Positions 38,247-50,363 of a DNA stretch of 64,000 nucleotides are shown in pieces. The stretch's first letter is position 1. Every line of letters begins with the position of its first letter. Made by a program: the position numbers and the translations under genes. This stretch comes from Xestospongia bergquistia (Eukaryota; Porifera; Demospongiae; Haplosclerida; Petrosiidae). The notes below the pieces were generated by a model, which was not told the origin of the DNA, did not search any database, and worked only from the letters and a program-made list of their open reading frames with translations. Location of the stretch: positions 5,854,001 through 5,918,000 of the forward strand of contig OZ014420.1 in NCBI GenBank assembly GCA_963965975.1, in the 5' to 3' direction.

Positions 38247-38414
38247 ATGGCAATACCAGGAAACACACGAGTTTCATTTTGCAGTTATTACTCTTGCACT
38301 AAGTATGACTCTAAAGGAAAAAGAGCTCAGCCTATTGATCAACCATATATCAAAACATCTAAAAATGTGACCTGCTATGTTCATGCAGTATGTGAAGGAG
38401 TAGTATCGTTGTAA
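38247..38414 (+). CDS. Possible small Cys-containing ORF or exon, 55 codons
   Basis: An ATG at 38247 opens 55 codons ending TAA at 38412-38414. The peptide holds four cysteines (FCSYYSC, TCYVHAVC), a KGKR basic motif and one N-V-T site. The final codons overlap a good splice donor (GTT/GTAAGTC at about 38411), and a TTTTGCAG acceptor lies inside the frame, so this may instead be an exon of a longer or dead gene. I do not recognise it. It sits between divergent lipin and TMCC. Confidence 0.25.
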   Translation: MAIPGNTRVSFCSYYSCTKYDSKGKRAQPIDQPYIKTSKNVTCYVHAVCEGVVSL

Positions 38415-39253
38415 GTCTTTATATTATTCTCATCCAATGTCTCTTAACAATGCAACACTAATGTTTACAATAAAATTTGAACTAAAATTACTCTAAAATA
38501 TTATTACTATTATGATTTCTTTACAAATTACAACATTCTATTCTTATCTGACCTTGAAATACAGAGCAGGCAACTAGTGTAGTGATCTGAGTCTGTCACG
38601 ACAGGCAGCGACACTACGTGTATGTTCTTTGTTCTAGTTTGAAAGGACGCCAAGATGCTTCACAAGTATATATAATAACTAACACGAGACGTACATAAAC
38701 TGAAGGTGTGTTCATCAGGCGATGTTTACATGCTAATAAATGAAGGTGTGTCGTTTTTAATAACTTTAATTGACCACACCCCTTAATTAAAAATCATCAG
38801 ACTATTGAGTTCCGCTAAGGCAGCAGGAGATCTATAGTCGTCTTGATTGATGTAAAGTCTATTCATCTTATTGTCTCTTTAATATACGTTTAGTAGTAGT
38901 TGCAAGGATTGAAGTGCAAGTAAGTATTCAATATCGACTTCTGTGGTCTTTAATATTTTGTTATAAATATTTAAATTATTTTTGTTATTGGATTTGTAAA
39001 CTAAAATTATTTAAGACTTTTTTATTGTTGTATGTCCATTGTGAATCCATCAGTGAAGTGAATAAAATGAGACAATCTAATGCTATATTTGGTCACAACA
39101 AGTGTTTCTAATATCTAGTTATCATATTATCACCTTTTGTCTGCTAGGACCATAATTGTTATGTAATGAGTGAAGATGCCATATCTGTGTTTTTAACACA
39201 GTGTTGCCATAGTAACCAATAAATATATGCTCACTCTCCTTTCCTCCCTCCAG
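38415..39253. promoter_or_regulatory. 5' region of the TMCC gene with a probable untranslated exon
   Basis: A CAA/GTAAGT donor at about 38919 pairs plausibly with the CTCCCTCCAG acceptor ending at 39253, leaving the TMCC start codon at the first base of the next exon. The rest is AT-rich with no gene seen. Confidence 0.4.
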
Positions 39254-42200
39254 ATGTCTTCCTTACCTTCAGCCAGCACTTCTTCCTTTGATCACTTCTC
39301 TTCTTCTCCTATTCTGCCTTCCCGCTCTCCCTTGTCTTCAAGTCCAACTTTTCCTTCTTCTCCCACTGACATACCAACCACTACCTCTCTCCCACCTCTT
39401 CTCACTGTCTCTCCTGACGCCAGTAACAATGAATCCCCTCATCACCATAGCACCAGTATAAGGAGGTCAAGTTCACCTACATTAGGGGGAGACCACACCC
39501 ACAATCTACATCAGCACCATACTCACTCAATGCCTAAAAGTATATCACCCCAACTAATGTCAATTCAAGAAGTGGGTGTTATGGTTACACCCACTTCATC
39601 ACCAATGATGAGAGGACGATTTGTTGGAGGTAAGTGAACTACCAAACTATACTGATTTGTAGTGTCACTAGGACATGAGTAAAATTAACACACCAGTTAA
39701 TTGATCAAAGTTAAAGGTCATAGTAATGTTTAATGAGGTGGTTATAGGAGTGTAGTAAACATATTTACTAAATGCTTTAGTAGCATTAATAAAAAAATGA
39801 AAAGTTCTAAAATAAGTGATGTCATATACACAGGACGCTATTGTTTATATTGGAGTGTACTATTTAGAGTAGTAGTGTTGTTAGTCTATTGTGTTGTGCG
39901 AGTTGTTGCGATTATGACATCATTATTGTTCTTACCTTGGATGATTTGGTTATGTTGATGTCTCTTTGTGACATTGTGTTATTGTAATGTTAAAAGATGT
40001 AGTAGTTAGTTGTAGTGAAAATGAGTTGTGTAAAGAAAGACAATTATATTGTTATTATGTACTTGGTTATAGTATGGTTTCTCTCTCTGTCTCTGTCTCT
40101 CTCTCTCTCTCTCTGATGTGTGTGTCTAGGAATGAAGAAAATATTTCGGTTACCTTCTAGTGGACAAGCTGGTGTAGCTACTAGTGCAGCACAAGCATAT
40201 GTAAGGAACAATAAGATAAAAATTTAATTTTGTTTTGTCTTCATGTAATTAATAACAACTAAACTTTTCAACCATTCAAATGTTTCCTATATAATTCATC
40301 TCCTTGCTTTCTCACTTCCTTTAGATCCCTACAGCTATAGATTCTGAGGAACATCCTCATTTGGAACAAAGTGAAAGGAACAAAATATTTCGTAAAGTCA
40401 TGAAACAAATAAAACGTCCTCATCGAGTACGTCATCCTGGTTTAGGACTACGAAGGTATGCCAGCTTCTAGCACTAACATTCATTCATTGTGCATTTTAT
40501 GGATCTATTTATCAATCTATTTATTCATTTGTTAGACCTGTCCATCGTAAACGTGCTGTTAGTGGTAATCGTAACAGAGAGAGACCCCATTACAGTGACG
40601 ATGGATACACATCAGATCCTGGACTATTACGTGAGGTAATACGACTTGAACAGGTGGAGGTCAGTGGGTGTGGTCAGATTAGATAGTATTATTGCTGATG
40701 TTGTGTGTTAGAGAGAGAGACCCACCCACTCTCCTTGTAAGGGGTGTTTATGTACATGTAACAAATGGGTGTATTTTACCTTATATGGTAGTGAGTTTTA
40801 GTGTTATGAATGTTGTTTTGACCTTCTTAGAAATTATTTTTAAATGTAATATGATGATGTGTCATTTCTAACAAATAGGCATGTGTGTGTTATATCTCTT
40901 TTTCTCATACACACACATACAGGATCAAGAAGAAGAGGAAGATACTGAGTCAGGAGACAGAGAGGGAGAGTTGAGAGCTGAACGTATAGCTAGGTTACAA
41001 ATGAAGTTAGAACATTGTAAGAAACTGTTACAAGAAGAGGAGAATGCATTACAAGAGGTAGAAAATGAATATGTTGTTGGCATGGAGATATCAGTCAATG
41101 ACAAGGACCAACAAAAGTAAGTCATAAGGAATCAGAGAGAGAGAGAGTAATAGTTCCTATTAACAGTTGTCAGATTTTGTGGTAAAGTGTTTAGAGTAAT
41201 ATCTACTAATTAGGTTATTGTGGTCACTTTATGAAGCACTAGAACTAACTATAAAAATAATACTTGTTGAATTAATATTTTCTCACAAAAATGCAAGCAT
41301 CATTATTTATCCAATATACTGTGCACTTTTTATAAGTGACTGTCTAGTATACTTTGAAATTATGCCTTTAAAATGGAGTGTTCTTCCTTTTCCTTCACAA
41401 CACATAGTAGTTTATTTGTTGATAATTTAACAATGTATTTTAATGAAAGGAATATTATATTATAATAATATTACTATATAATATAATATTGGTATAAGGA
41501 ATATTATATTATAATAATATTACTATATAATATAACATTGGTATAAGGAATATTATATTATAATAATATTACTATATAATATAACATTGGTATAAGGAAT
41601 ATTATATTATAATAATATTACTATATAATATAACATTGGTATAAGGAATATTATATTATAATAATATTACTATATAATATAACATTGGTATAAGGAATAT
41701 TATATTATAATAATATTACTATATAATATAACATTGGTATAAGGAATATTATATTATAATAATATTACTACAGGGATGTGGAAATATATTTTTAGTCTTA
41801 GGACAATTGTCCTAAGACTAAAAATATATGCCAGACATGTCTGTTTTGATACTTTTGTAACCTTCTAAAATTAGTTGACCCTCATGTAGCAAAAAACATT
41901 CTTATGATGATATTTTTGACAGAGCTTACAGTACATAATCTTGGTACTGCTGTCATAGAAAAGCCACAAAAAATCTTCCAACCAAGATCTCACAAACTGC
42001 CTGCTATCACCTTCATCATCATATTTTGTTCGTTTGGATGACCTAGTAGCTCTTTGGGGCCCTGGCCACATGGTTGCATGCATATGGCTTAATTGTTATG
42101 GGTGTGGCTATATTGTCCATTTCCACAGTTGCTAAAGGGTTAAAATCGGACAAATGTCCTTTTTCTAATTGAAAATCTTGGACAATTTGTGCAAAAAAAC

Positions 42201-43371
42201 GGACAATGTCCGCCATGACCGGCTATTTCCACATCACTGGGTATAAGGAATATTATATTATAATAATATTACTATATAATATAACATTGGTATAAGGAAT
42301 ATTATATTATAATAATATTAATATATAATATATAATATAATATTGCTATAATTAATATTATATTTATTTGACAAATGAGTCATACTCATTTCAGGTCTTA
42401 TGGCATTTTCTTCTTTCTTTTTAGAATAAAGAAGAGTTTTATTAATAAACAGAGTAAAGCTAAAGATGGCATTGATCAACTTAAGAAAAAAGTTGAAAGA
42501 TATGAGGAACAACTCAATTATTTACAACAGGGAGGACAGATTGAGTTAACGCGACAACCTGGTTATAGTCATAAAGTTCGAGATCAATTCAATCGCATAA
42601 GGACTCTTGGGTAAGTGTGGGAAAGAGGGAGGGAAAGAACTGTCCATTGTTAACAATGTGTGAAGTTGCTATAATGTAAACTACAATACAAATTGTTATT
42701 TGTGAAAGGTGTTTGAAGAATAAACTATTAATTGTTACATGACAGTCATGTGACTGACTCTTCTTCATAATTTACAATGAACATTCTTTCTCCTCCATGC
42801 AGAGGTGTGAAGAATGGGATAAGAAGGTAAAGAAACCCCTCCTCCTTCCTGCAACCTTGCCACACCCACTTTTATAACAATTATATCTTTTCTTTTAATA
42901 GATTTAGAAAAAAGAAACGGTCAACTGATGGACCACAAGGTTAGTCTAATAAACAATTAATTATCCTTTCTTTCTCTCTTATCGTTGTTATTCATCTGTC
43001 CTCCCTTTCCCTCCAGCATCAATAGACATTGAAGATGAGGAGGAGTTATATCCTGATGATGTATTATTGTAAGTATCTATAAATGTAGTATAATATGATA
43101 ATACTCTCTATATATCTATAGACATCATAGTGTTGATGACATGCTCTGTGGATCTGAGTCACAGGCATCATTTCCTAATGGTCACATTGAGTAAGGGAAC
43201 TGATTGTGCTATTTATAGTAACATTTTGATATTTGTATTTTATTATAGTGATCTAAGTGATCTTAAAGATGATCAACCTTGTGAGTATTGCTTGAACGAG
43301 TATCATAATATTATTGAAGCTATGGATGTCCAAAAAGTGAGAAGTGATTACTTTGTGATTGCATTTCATTG

Positions 43372-43449
<78 letters not shown>

Positions 43450-44156
43450 AAACAAATCAGTGAACTTCAACAGCAATATTCAATATTGTATGACAAACTA
43501 AAGCAAGAAAGAGACAAAACTGATGTACATATATGTTACACTAATAAAAACCATTTTGTATTAATTTTACATATATTTCTATTGTAGAGGTTGGAGAGTG
43601 AATTAAATACACTGACTGACTTACATCAAAATGGAGTAATTGAATTGAGAGGACAACTAGCACAAATGGAACGACTGACATTTAGTAAAAGTCAAGATTT
43701 AGAGGACACCATTGATAATTGTCAGACTAGAGTAAGGAATAATAGTACCAGTAGAATATGCTATTGAATCCATCTCTGTTCAATTCTCTTTTCTTTCTTT
43801 TCCTTGTCCTCTCTCTCCTGTTCACTTAGCTCCACAAGCTGGAGGTCCAAATTGTTAATACTGCTGATCGTACAGAGAGACCAGTCTCAACAGGAATGAT
43901 TAGAAGAATAGGAGTACCTTTTTTGTCTTACTTATTAGATTTTGTGGCTGTATGTTTTAAACTCTCTGAACATTTAGGGTAAGAATGGATGGATGGACAT
44001 TGGTATGGATTAATGGATAAGAGGATGGATGGATCAAGGGGATAAATGGATGGATAGATGGTACTCCCTCTCTTTTTTAGGAGTAAAACATTTATCACTC
44101 TTGTAATCTTACTAGTTGCTGTGATTATATTTTATGTCTTCTACCGTACAGTCTAA
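39254..44156 (+). CDS. TMCC-family transmembrane and coiled-coil protein
   Basis: Multi-exon gene whose predicted start MSSLPSASTSS lies directly after a splice acceptor. Order: Ser/Thr/Pro-rich N-terminus (39254-39628), basic segment (KQIKRPHRVRHPGLGLRR, near 40430), acidic coiled coil (EEEEDTESGDREGELRAERI, near 40930), a further coiled coil (AKDGIDQLKKKVERYEEQL, 42450-42610), basic RFRKKKRS, acidic SIDIEDEEELYPDDVLL, another long coiled coil (43449-43735), and two C-terminal hydrophobic segments (FLSYLLDFVAVCF; TFITLVILLVAVIIFYVFY) ending YRTV with the stop at 44154-44156. This order matches TMCC1/2/3, endoplasmic-reticulum proteins anchored by two C-terminal TM helices. Introns contain a satellite, a hAT-like element and a long CT tract. 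Confidence 0.75.
41437..42360. repeat. 49-bp satellite in a TMCC intron, interrupted by a transposon remnant
   Basis: About seven copies of a 49-bp AT-only unit (GGTATAAGGAATATTATATT and onward) run from about 41440 to 41770, spaced exactly 49 bp (for example 41491 and 41540). About two more copies follow at 42240-42355. The inner copies are almost identical, suggesting recent expansion. Confidence 0.9.
41771..42239 (-). mobile_element. Small hAT-like element with partial transposase N-terminus
   Basis: The 469-bp block begins CAGGGATGTGGAAATA and ends TATTTCCACATCACTG, a 16-bp imperfect terminal inverted repeat starting CAG, as in hAT elements. On the minus strand it encodes a short frame (42083-41871) with SWLEDFLWLFYD and MYCKLCQKYH, like the BED/TTF-type zinc-finger N-terminus of hAT transposases and ZNF862-like proteins. 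The catalytic domain is absent, so it is an internally deleted, non-autonomous copy. No clear 8-bp target duplication flanks it; about 14 bp of the host satellite unit are missing at the site. It also holds a perfect palindrome (TAGTCTTAGGAC/GTCCTAAGACTA) near 41796-41823. Confidence 0.75.
43373..43448. repeat. CT microsatellite serving as polypyrimidine tract
   Basis: About 37 CT dinucleotides run directly into the CAG acceptor before the exon starting AAACAAATCAG. Open frames of Leu/Ser repeats across it are artefacts. Confidence 0.95.
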
Positions 44157-44735
44157 TACAGTGTTAATGTAATGACTCTAAATATAATAATGCTGACTAT
44201 AAGATTGTTATCTCTTCACTGAAACTCATTAAATTTAACAATATTATACTCCTCATATTAGAAAATTGTTTAACAATTAATTCTTACACGAGATGTACTT
44301 CTCTAAATTGAAGTAAAATGCAATAGTAATTAATACTAGTAATTTGAGTCAAACCAACATGTGATGACTCAGCAGAACTCTTAATATTTTTCTTTGATGT
44401 TAATAATAAACACGAGGTCTCTATCAACAAAATAGATATTTCATATTCATCAAAATATGAGCTGTTATCATAATTACTCATAGATTGAAAATACATGATC
44501 ATACTCTATATGACCAAATATGGTCATGGGTGGTCCCTTGTTATAACTAAGAGACAGTTTGACTACATTTTGTTGGTCTTGTCTACCAGTCTATATTGTG
44601 TGGAGTAGTGTTGATATCTACTGATTATAGAGACAAGAGGTTAGTAATAAACTGGTTAATATAAGTTATCTTTTGGTATGACATATGTATATCATATGAG
44701 ATCTTGACTTGAATTAATCATCTCTCAGTATAGTT
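44157..44735. other. Intergenic between TMCC and NLR
   Basis: AT-rich, no convincing gene. It must contain the TMCC 3' UTR and the NLR promoter. Confidence 0.5.
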
Positions 44736-47700
44736 ATGATAGATACTACTCAATGGAGAGTTAGTATTGGATTATGGTATTGTCATCAGATACCATATAC
44801 TACTAAAAAGGGAACTACTACTGATATCTCAGGATGGGTGGAGTCACTATGGTCTGGAGATGAGGGTGGTGGTAACCTGACCTTCTCTCTAGTTTTATTT
44901 CTCTTACTTCTCATTTTATCAGGTGATATTGAACTCAATCCTGGACCTAAAACAGGTAAATATTAAAACATATAACTGATACAGGGACTATGTCTCATTT
45001 ACTTTAATAGAATTGACATCAAGTAATGCTCTAAGACTTCTTGTTAAGAGTGGTTTTGTTGTTAAAGATAAATGGACTCAACTCACTAGTCTACTAGGTG
45101 TATCACTGGAGGAGAGGAGAAGACTTAAGACAATGGCCAGCAGTGATCAAGACTACCACTTTGCTTTAGAGGAAGGTTTACAATGGTGGATTACAAACAG
45201 TACTGACTCCTCTTGGGAAGAACTCATCTCAACTGTTGAGAATTGTGGAGATAAGAATATAGCTGTTATAATGAGAGAAGAGGTTATGTGTAAAGGTACA
45301 GTATGTAATAAATATGCATCGTGTCATTACTTTTATTATTTAGACATGCCCCTTTCTAGTAAACCACTTTGTACTGATTTTGTTCAAGATACTTCCTCCC
45401 TTACTCCACCAGTACCTAAACCAAGGAAACGACATAAGGAGGTTGAACATCCTTCCTCACTTACTCCACCAATACCTAAACCAAGAACTAAATGTAAGGA
45501 AGTTAAATATCCTTTCTTACTTACTTCGACACCTAAATGTATAATAATGTCATTAGTTTTATTATATACATTAGACCAGACACAATAATAATAGATATAT
45601 TTGAAACAATATTTTAGTCTGGATTTTCTATCTTGTCATGAAGATAATTTAATTATAGGTACTGGTCATACAAGTAGTCAGGATACACCAATAGGAAAGG
45701 ATAACTACACTGAAGAGTTTGCTGACTTTCCTTTATTACGTAAGTTATTACTATTATAGTAAATATGATCCTTGATCTTTTTTAGATGATAAGCCTTCTA
45801 AAATTGATGCTTTAAATCAACTGGTTCCTATTGATGCAAAATGGAATGAAATTGGTATCTGTCTTGGAGTGAGTTCAAATTACCTTGATAGTTTATTTCA
45901 GTCTCACTTGTCTAATGAAATAAGACTTGATCATGTCCTTCAGAGGTGGATAGAATTAAATGGTCAAGCTACCTCTGATGGTCACTCAACTCCTGTCAGT
46001 TGGAAGACAATTTTAGATGTTGTGAATGGACCACTTATTCAGAACAAAGCCCTGGCTAAGGAGATATACCAGTATTTGAAACAAGAAAACTCCAAACCAA
46101 AGAGTGTTACAAGTAAAAATTCAATTATTACTGTTGATCTTATGCTTGTATTTTCCCCCTTGCCATTCCCAGGTTGTGTGCTATGTTATTTTATGTTTCT
46201 TCCCTGGCCACAATTAGCTTAAAGTATCCAATTAGCATTGGTGTCAAACCATATGCACCTAGTAATTAAATACACATCAAAGGTATATAATTATATCAAG
46301 AAGATTCCTTCTTAAACTAGAAGGTTTATCAGGCGGCCACTGGTTATCATGTCCCCTATATTTCTGGGGATTGAAATATCTGAAGACTTAGTGCACCATA
46401 AAAAAAATTATAATCTGTCATGTGCAAATCTGATAGCAAAATAGATATTTATCATAAGTAATATTATATATACATAGATGACTATATGTGATATATCTTC
46501 CTAGAAGACAAAACCTTATTTTGTTATATTAAAGATGTGAAATAAGATTATAGCTGGCAGTCAGTAATGAGTATATTTATTAGTCTTGGCCTGCAGAGAT
46601 TCACTCTGAAGCAATTTTGTATTCACAGATCTAGAATCCACATGTTTCCATTCCCAAAGAAACACTAGATGACACAATACTAGGTTGTCAATGAATTGTA
46701 TTATTAGAAAACATTAAATATCTTTCTAAAATATCATTGGTAACTCAATGAATAATCTTAGCCATCCATTGGTAAATTCACTGTAAGTAACTCTTGTGGG
46801 TTTACATTTAGTCCTAATTAACTATAAGAAACACAGAGTTTTTAAAACCTATTTTACTTCATATATAGTTTTAATGTTATTATCTTTGAAAGACTATTTG
46901 TTCTTGTTTATTTTGTCTTAAAAAATTATTTAGAGTAGAGATTGTTTGTCTTCTATGACTTGTATTATAGTTTGACTCTAGTTAGTATTATATTATATAT
47001 ATATTATAATTATAATATTATAGTTAGTATTATAAAAAATGACTTTTTCATATTCTTCATTTGATAAAGTGACCATAATATTAATAATATTCTTACTCTT
47101 GTCTTGTTTGTGATATTTTTCTCACCATGCTTTAATTTTCATAATTAATAATTATTTCTTTTATTTAAGGTAAATATGAAGCTCATGTTATCAGTTCATT
47201 AGACTCAAACATTCAACAATATTGTGATATTATGATAGACCAATATGTGGACCAACCTATTGTCCCTACAGACTGGCCACCACGAATTGGACAAGACTTC
47301 TTTGGAAGATTAGCACTACTACAAACACAAGACAGACATGCTACTCCTCAAACAATACTACAGAAACAATGGTGTATGTTAAGAGGACAAGTTGATAAAA
47401 TACCTGAAATTACTCAAGATAAACAGATAGATATCCAGGATGTTCTTAAACCTTGTGATAGTGGTAAGTCTCTTAGAGTAGTAGTTGATGGTCCTCCTGG
47501 TATTGGTAAGACAACACTCTGTCGTAAACTGTTAAATATGTGGGCTAAAGGAGAACTCACACATGGAAAATATGACTTAGTACTCAACTGTCCACTCAGA
47601 AATAACAAAGTGGCTCATGCTAATGAATTACAAGATATTCTCAAGTGTATTTATGATTGTAATGAAGTTACCATAGTGTCTGATTGGTTCTGTAAAGTAC

Positions 47701-50363
47701 ATGGGCAAGGACTACTACTAATCTTTGATGGCTGGGATGAACTAAGTACAGATCTCAGACAATCCTCACTAGCAGCTAGAATAATTCGTAGAGAGATATT
47801 TACAAAATGTTCGGTAATTGTTACTTCTTGAACCTATGCCTCCTCTTCACTATTAGAAATGTCTTCAGTTAACAGACATGTTGAAGTGTTGGGATTTTCA
47901 GAGGAGGAGATGAAGGTAGTAGTCAAAGGAACACTAGAAAAGGCACCACATTTAGGTGAGAACCTCATCCAAGATCTTGAAGTACGAGATGATGTCCAGT
48001 CATTGTGTTATGTACCACTAGTCTGTTCCATAGTTATCTTAGTTTATCGTAAGTCAAATGGACAGTTACCAAAAACACTCACAGAATTGTATGAGAATTT
48101 TATCCTACAAACTGTCAGAAGACATGTTAAAATTAAGCGTACTCACAATATTGAACCGAGACAACTACACAGCCTTTGTCAGTTACCATCAGTCTTAGAT
48201 ACAAGTGTCCAAGAGATTTGTCAGTTTGCTTATCACAGTTTGAAAGAAAAAAGAATGACATTTTCTTCATTTCAACTCCATCAGTCTCTTGATCAATCAG
48301 TGAAGGAAAACTATTTAGGACTGATGACAACATTTGCTATGTATGATGAGGAGAATTATCAATTCCTTCACCTGAGTATCCAGGAATTTCTAGCAGCATG
48401 GTGGATAGCTAAGTATGAGAAGACAGATGAAATTTTTGCAGAATATTTTGATAATGATCACTTTAGAATGTGTCTGAGGTTTGTGGCAGGTCTAACTCAC
48501 CTTGAACATGAGAGCTATCAACAATATTTCAACAAAGAACTTGACCTACAATGTAAATGGAGTCCATTGTTTGGATTTGATGCCTGTTACCACTCCAATT
48601 TCAAGCAGACTTTTATAGGCCATCATGTTCTTAACAGATACAGATCACATGGAAGTGCTATTTCAAATCAAAGAGGCCATGTTTTTAATAATAGCATACG
48701 CTCTGACGAATTAGATATTCTTCTCCTCCATCTTCTTTATGAGTCACAGAACTCAATATTATGTCAAATCTTATCACAGTCTATCAAGAATTACTCATTA
48801 TGTCTCAATACAAAAACATTATCATTGTTTGATATACTTTGTCTCTTCTATTTCCTCAATAACTCTAACACAACATGGAATAGTTTGGACCTGGGATCAG
48901 TAAATGGACAGGCAATACAGCTTCTTAATAATACACTAATAAATGAAAACCAATGTAAAAGATTAGATATATTGTTTAAAGATGATTACTACATGACTAC
49001 AGTGCCAGTTATAAAGTTATGCCACTACCTTCAAGAGTGCTATATTGGATTTACTGGGTCAACAGGTGATGTTTCTTTTATACTATTACAATTAATACAA
49101 CTACAACATCTTAAGATATTACATTTTTCTATTCACCGCCCTTCTAAATCAACAGATGAGATGAGTGTATTTAAATTAGAGGAACAAATAGGCATCAACA
49201 CTACGCTTCATGAATTGGTAGTAACTCTCCGTTTTGGTTTTAATAACGCTATTGGTGTGATAAAAGGAGTGACAAGAAATAAATCAATTAAAACATTTTC
49301 ACTGACACATGATTTGCACATGCTTGATCATGATGAGATAAATTCACCAGTTTATGTTAAAACAATTGAACATTTGCTAAAAGCCAATAACACATTACAA
49401 GCTCTTAAACTGGACATTCCTGATACTTACATACCATCACTGAATATCGTAGAGGTGAACACACCACTCACTGCTTTAAAGATTGAAGGGTCTCATCAAC
49501 TAATATCAATACTTCCTCAACATATCAAAGGATTACATTGTCTTATACTAAATCCGGATCATTATATAGATGACAAAATAGTCAACATATGTCAGCTATA
49601 TCCATTACCTCTATTATTTCAATGTAATCCTTATCTACAACAACTTGAACTAACACTAGACACAACTGAGAGTGTTATTGAACTATTTACTATTCTACAG
49701 AGTAATGCTACACTTAAGGCTTTGAGGGTGAAGATGGAGAAAGCTAACATTTTTGAAAGAATGGGTCCTAGCTTACAAAAAATGGTTACATTGAACAAAA
49801 CAATTGAATATCTTGAGATTGATTTTTATGACTGCTTATCAACATTTCCTATCATTCCCAGTACTTACCTGTCATTTCTAACAACTGGTCTCTCATACAA
49901 TACCAATCTACAGGAGTTGAGTGTACCCATTCCATTGTCAGATACTAACTTTGAACAAATAACAACTTTATTTAATGTTATCTCTTGTAAGAACAAACTC
50001 ACACAACTTAAAGTGAACTTCACACTAGATCAATTATGTGTGTCTAGTGACTGTAGTTATGAAGAGATAGAACAAACTCCATTGTTCTATGAACAAGGAC
50101 TACCTCTTATTACTAACATGTTACAGTCACATATAACTATGAGGTTTCTCTCCATAAAATGCAGCTATAACTTATTATCTCAATCTAGTCAGATAGAAAT
50201 AACACAACACTTCTGGCAAACTGTCTTCTTTCATCCCACACTTCAATACATTAAGATCAGACGATTATCAATCCTAATGGATACTCTTAAGTCACAACAG
50301 AAGACATTAATTGACATACACAAACAAAAACCACCAAAACCTCTACCAATAATAGAGTTTTAG
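44736..50363 (+). CDS. NLR-type receptor: 2A leader, two DEATH-like domains, NACHT, LRR-like repeats; one internal TGA
   Basis: Six exons (44736-44955, 45011-45295, 45344-45538, 45659-45739, 45786-46112, 47170-50363) join in phase to 1434 codons. Exon 1 encodes a hydrophobic segment ending SGDIELNPGP (2A motif, residues 62-71). Exon 2 is DEATH-like (LVKSGFVVKDKWTQLTSLLG, WEELISTVENCGDKNIA). Exon 3 is a Pro-rich linker with two PPxPKPR motifs. Exon 5 is a second DEATH-like domain (WNEIGICLGV, WKTILDVVNGP). Exon 6 encodes NACHT with Walker A GPPGIGKTT (about 477-485) and Walker B LLLIFDGWDEL (about 551-561), then LRR-like repeats (NNTLQALKLD, NATLKALRV, NTNLQELSV). Codon 590 is TGA where IVTSR is expected; the frame is otherwise open. 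NLRs are cytosolic immune sensors. It may be a pseudogene, a null allele or a sequencing error; a strict TGA reading ends within NACHT. Confidence 0.85.
44922..44948 (+). other. 2A-type ribosome-skipping motif
   Basis: Codes GDIELNPGP, matching the D-(V/I)-E-x-N-P-G-P consensus of 2A peptides exactly. It directly follows a hydrophobic leader (LVLFLLLLILS). By family knowledge the ribosome skips the bond between the final Gly (70) and Pro (71), releasing the leader and starting a separate chain at PKTELT before the first DEATH-like domain. Activity here is inferred. Confidence 0.85.
46113..47169. other. Long NLR intron
   Basis: 1057-bp intron between the second DEATH-like exon and the NACHT-LRR exon, AT-rich, with GTAAAA donor and TTTAAG acceptor. 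The open frame running past 46112 is intronic. No element recognised. Confidence 0.7.
47829..47831 (+). other. In-frame TGA inside the NACHT domain
   Basis: The frame reads VIVTS-TGA-TYASSLLEM. The usual motif is IVTSRPxAS, so TGA stands at the conserved Arg codon and is one C-to-T step from CGA. The same frame then stays open to 50363. An ATG at 47859 is the next possible start. Confidence 0.9.

Noticed and set aside
43130..43587. Long Ser/Leu open frames over the CT tract in TMCC
   Set aside because: They run through an intronic microsatellite; only the short flanking exons are real.
44284..44502. 72-codon minus-strand open frame downstream of TMCC
   Set aside because: No recognisable motif, no splice context, AT-rich chance frame.
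47829..47831. TGA as selenocysteine
   Set aside because: The position is a conserved Arg in NACHT proteins, not Cys, and I saw no obvious SECIS-like need. An Arg-codon mutation, editing or readthrough is simpler.
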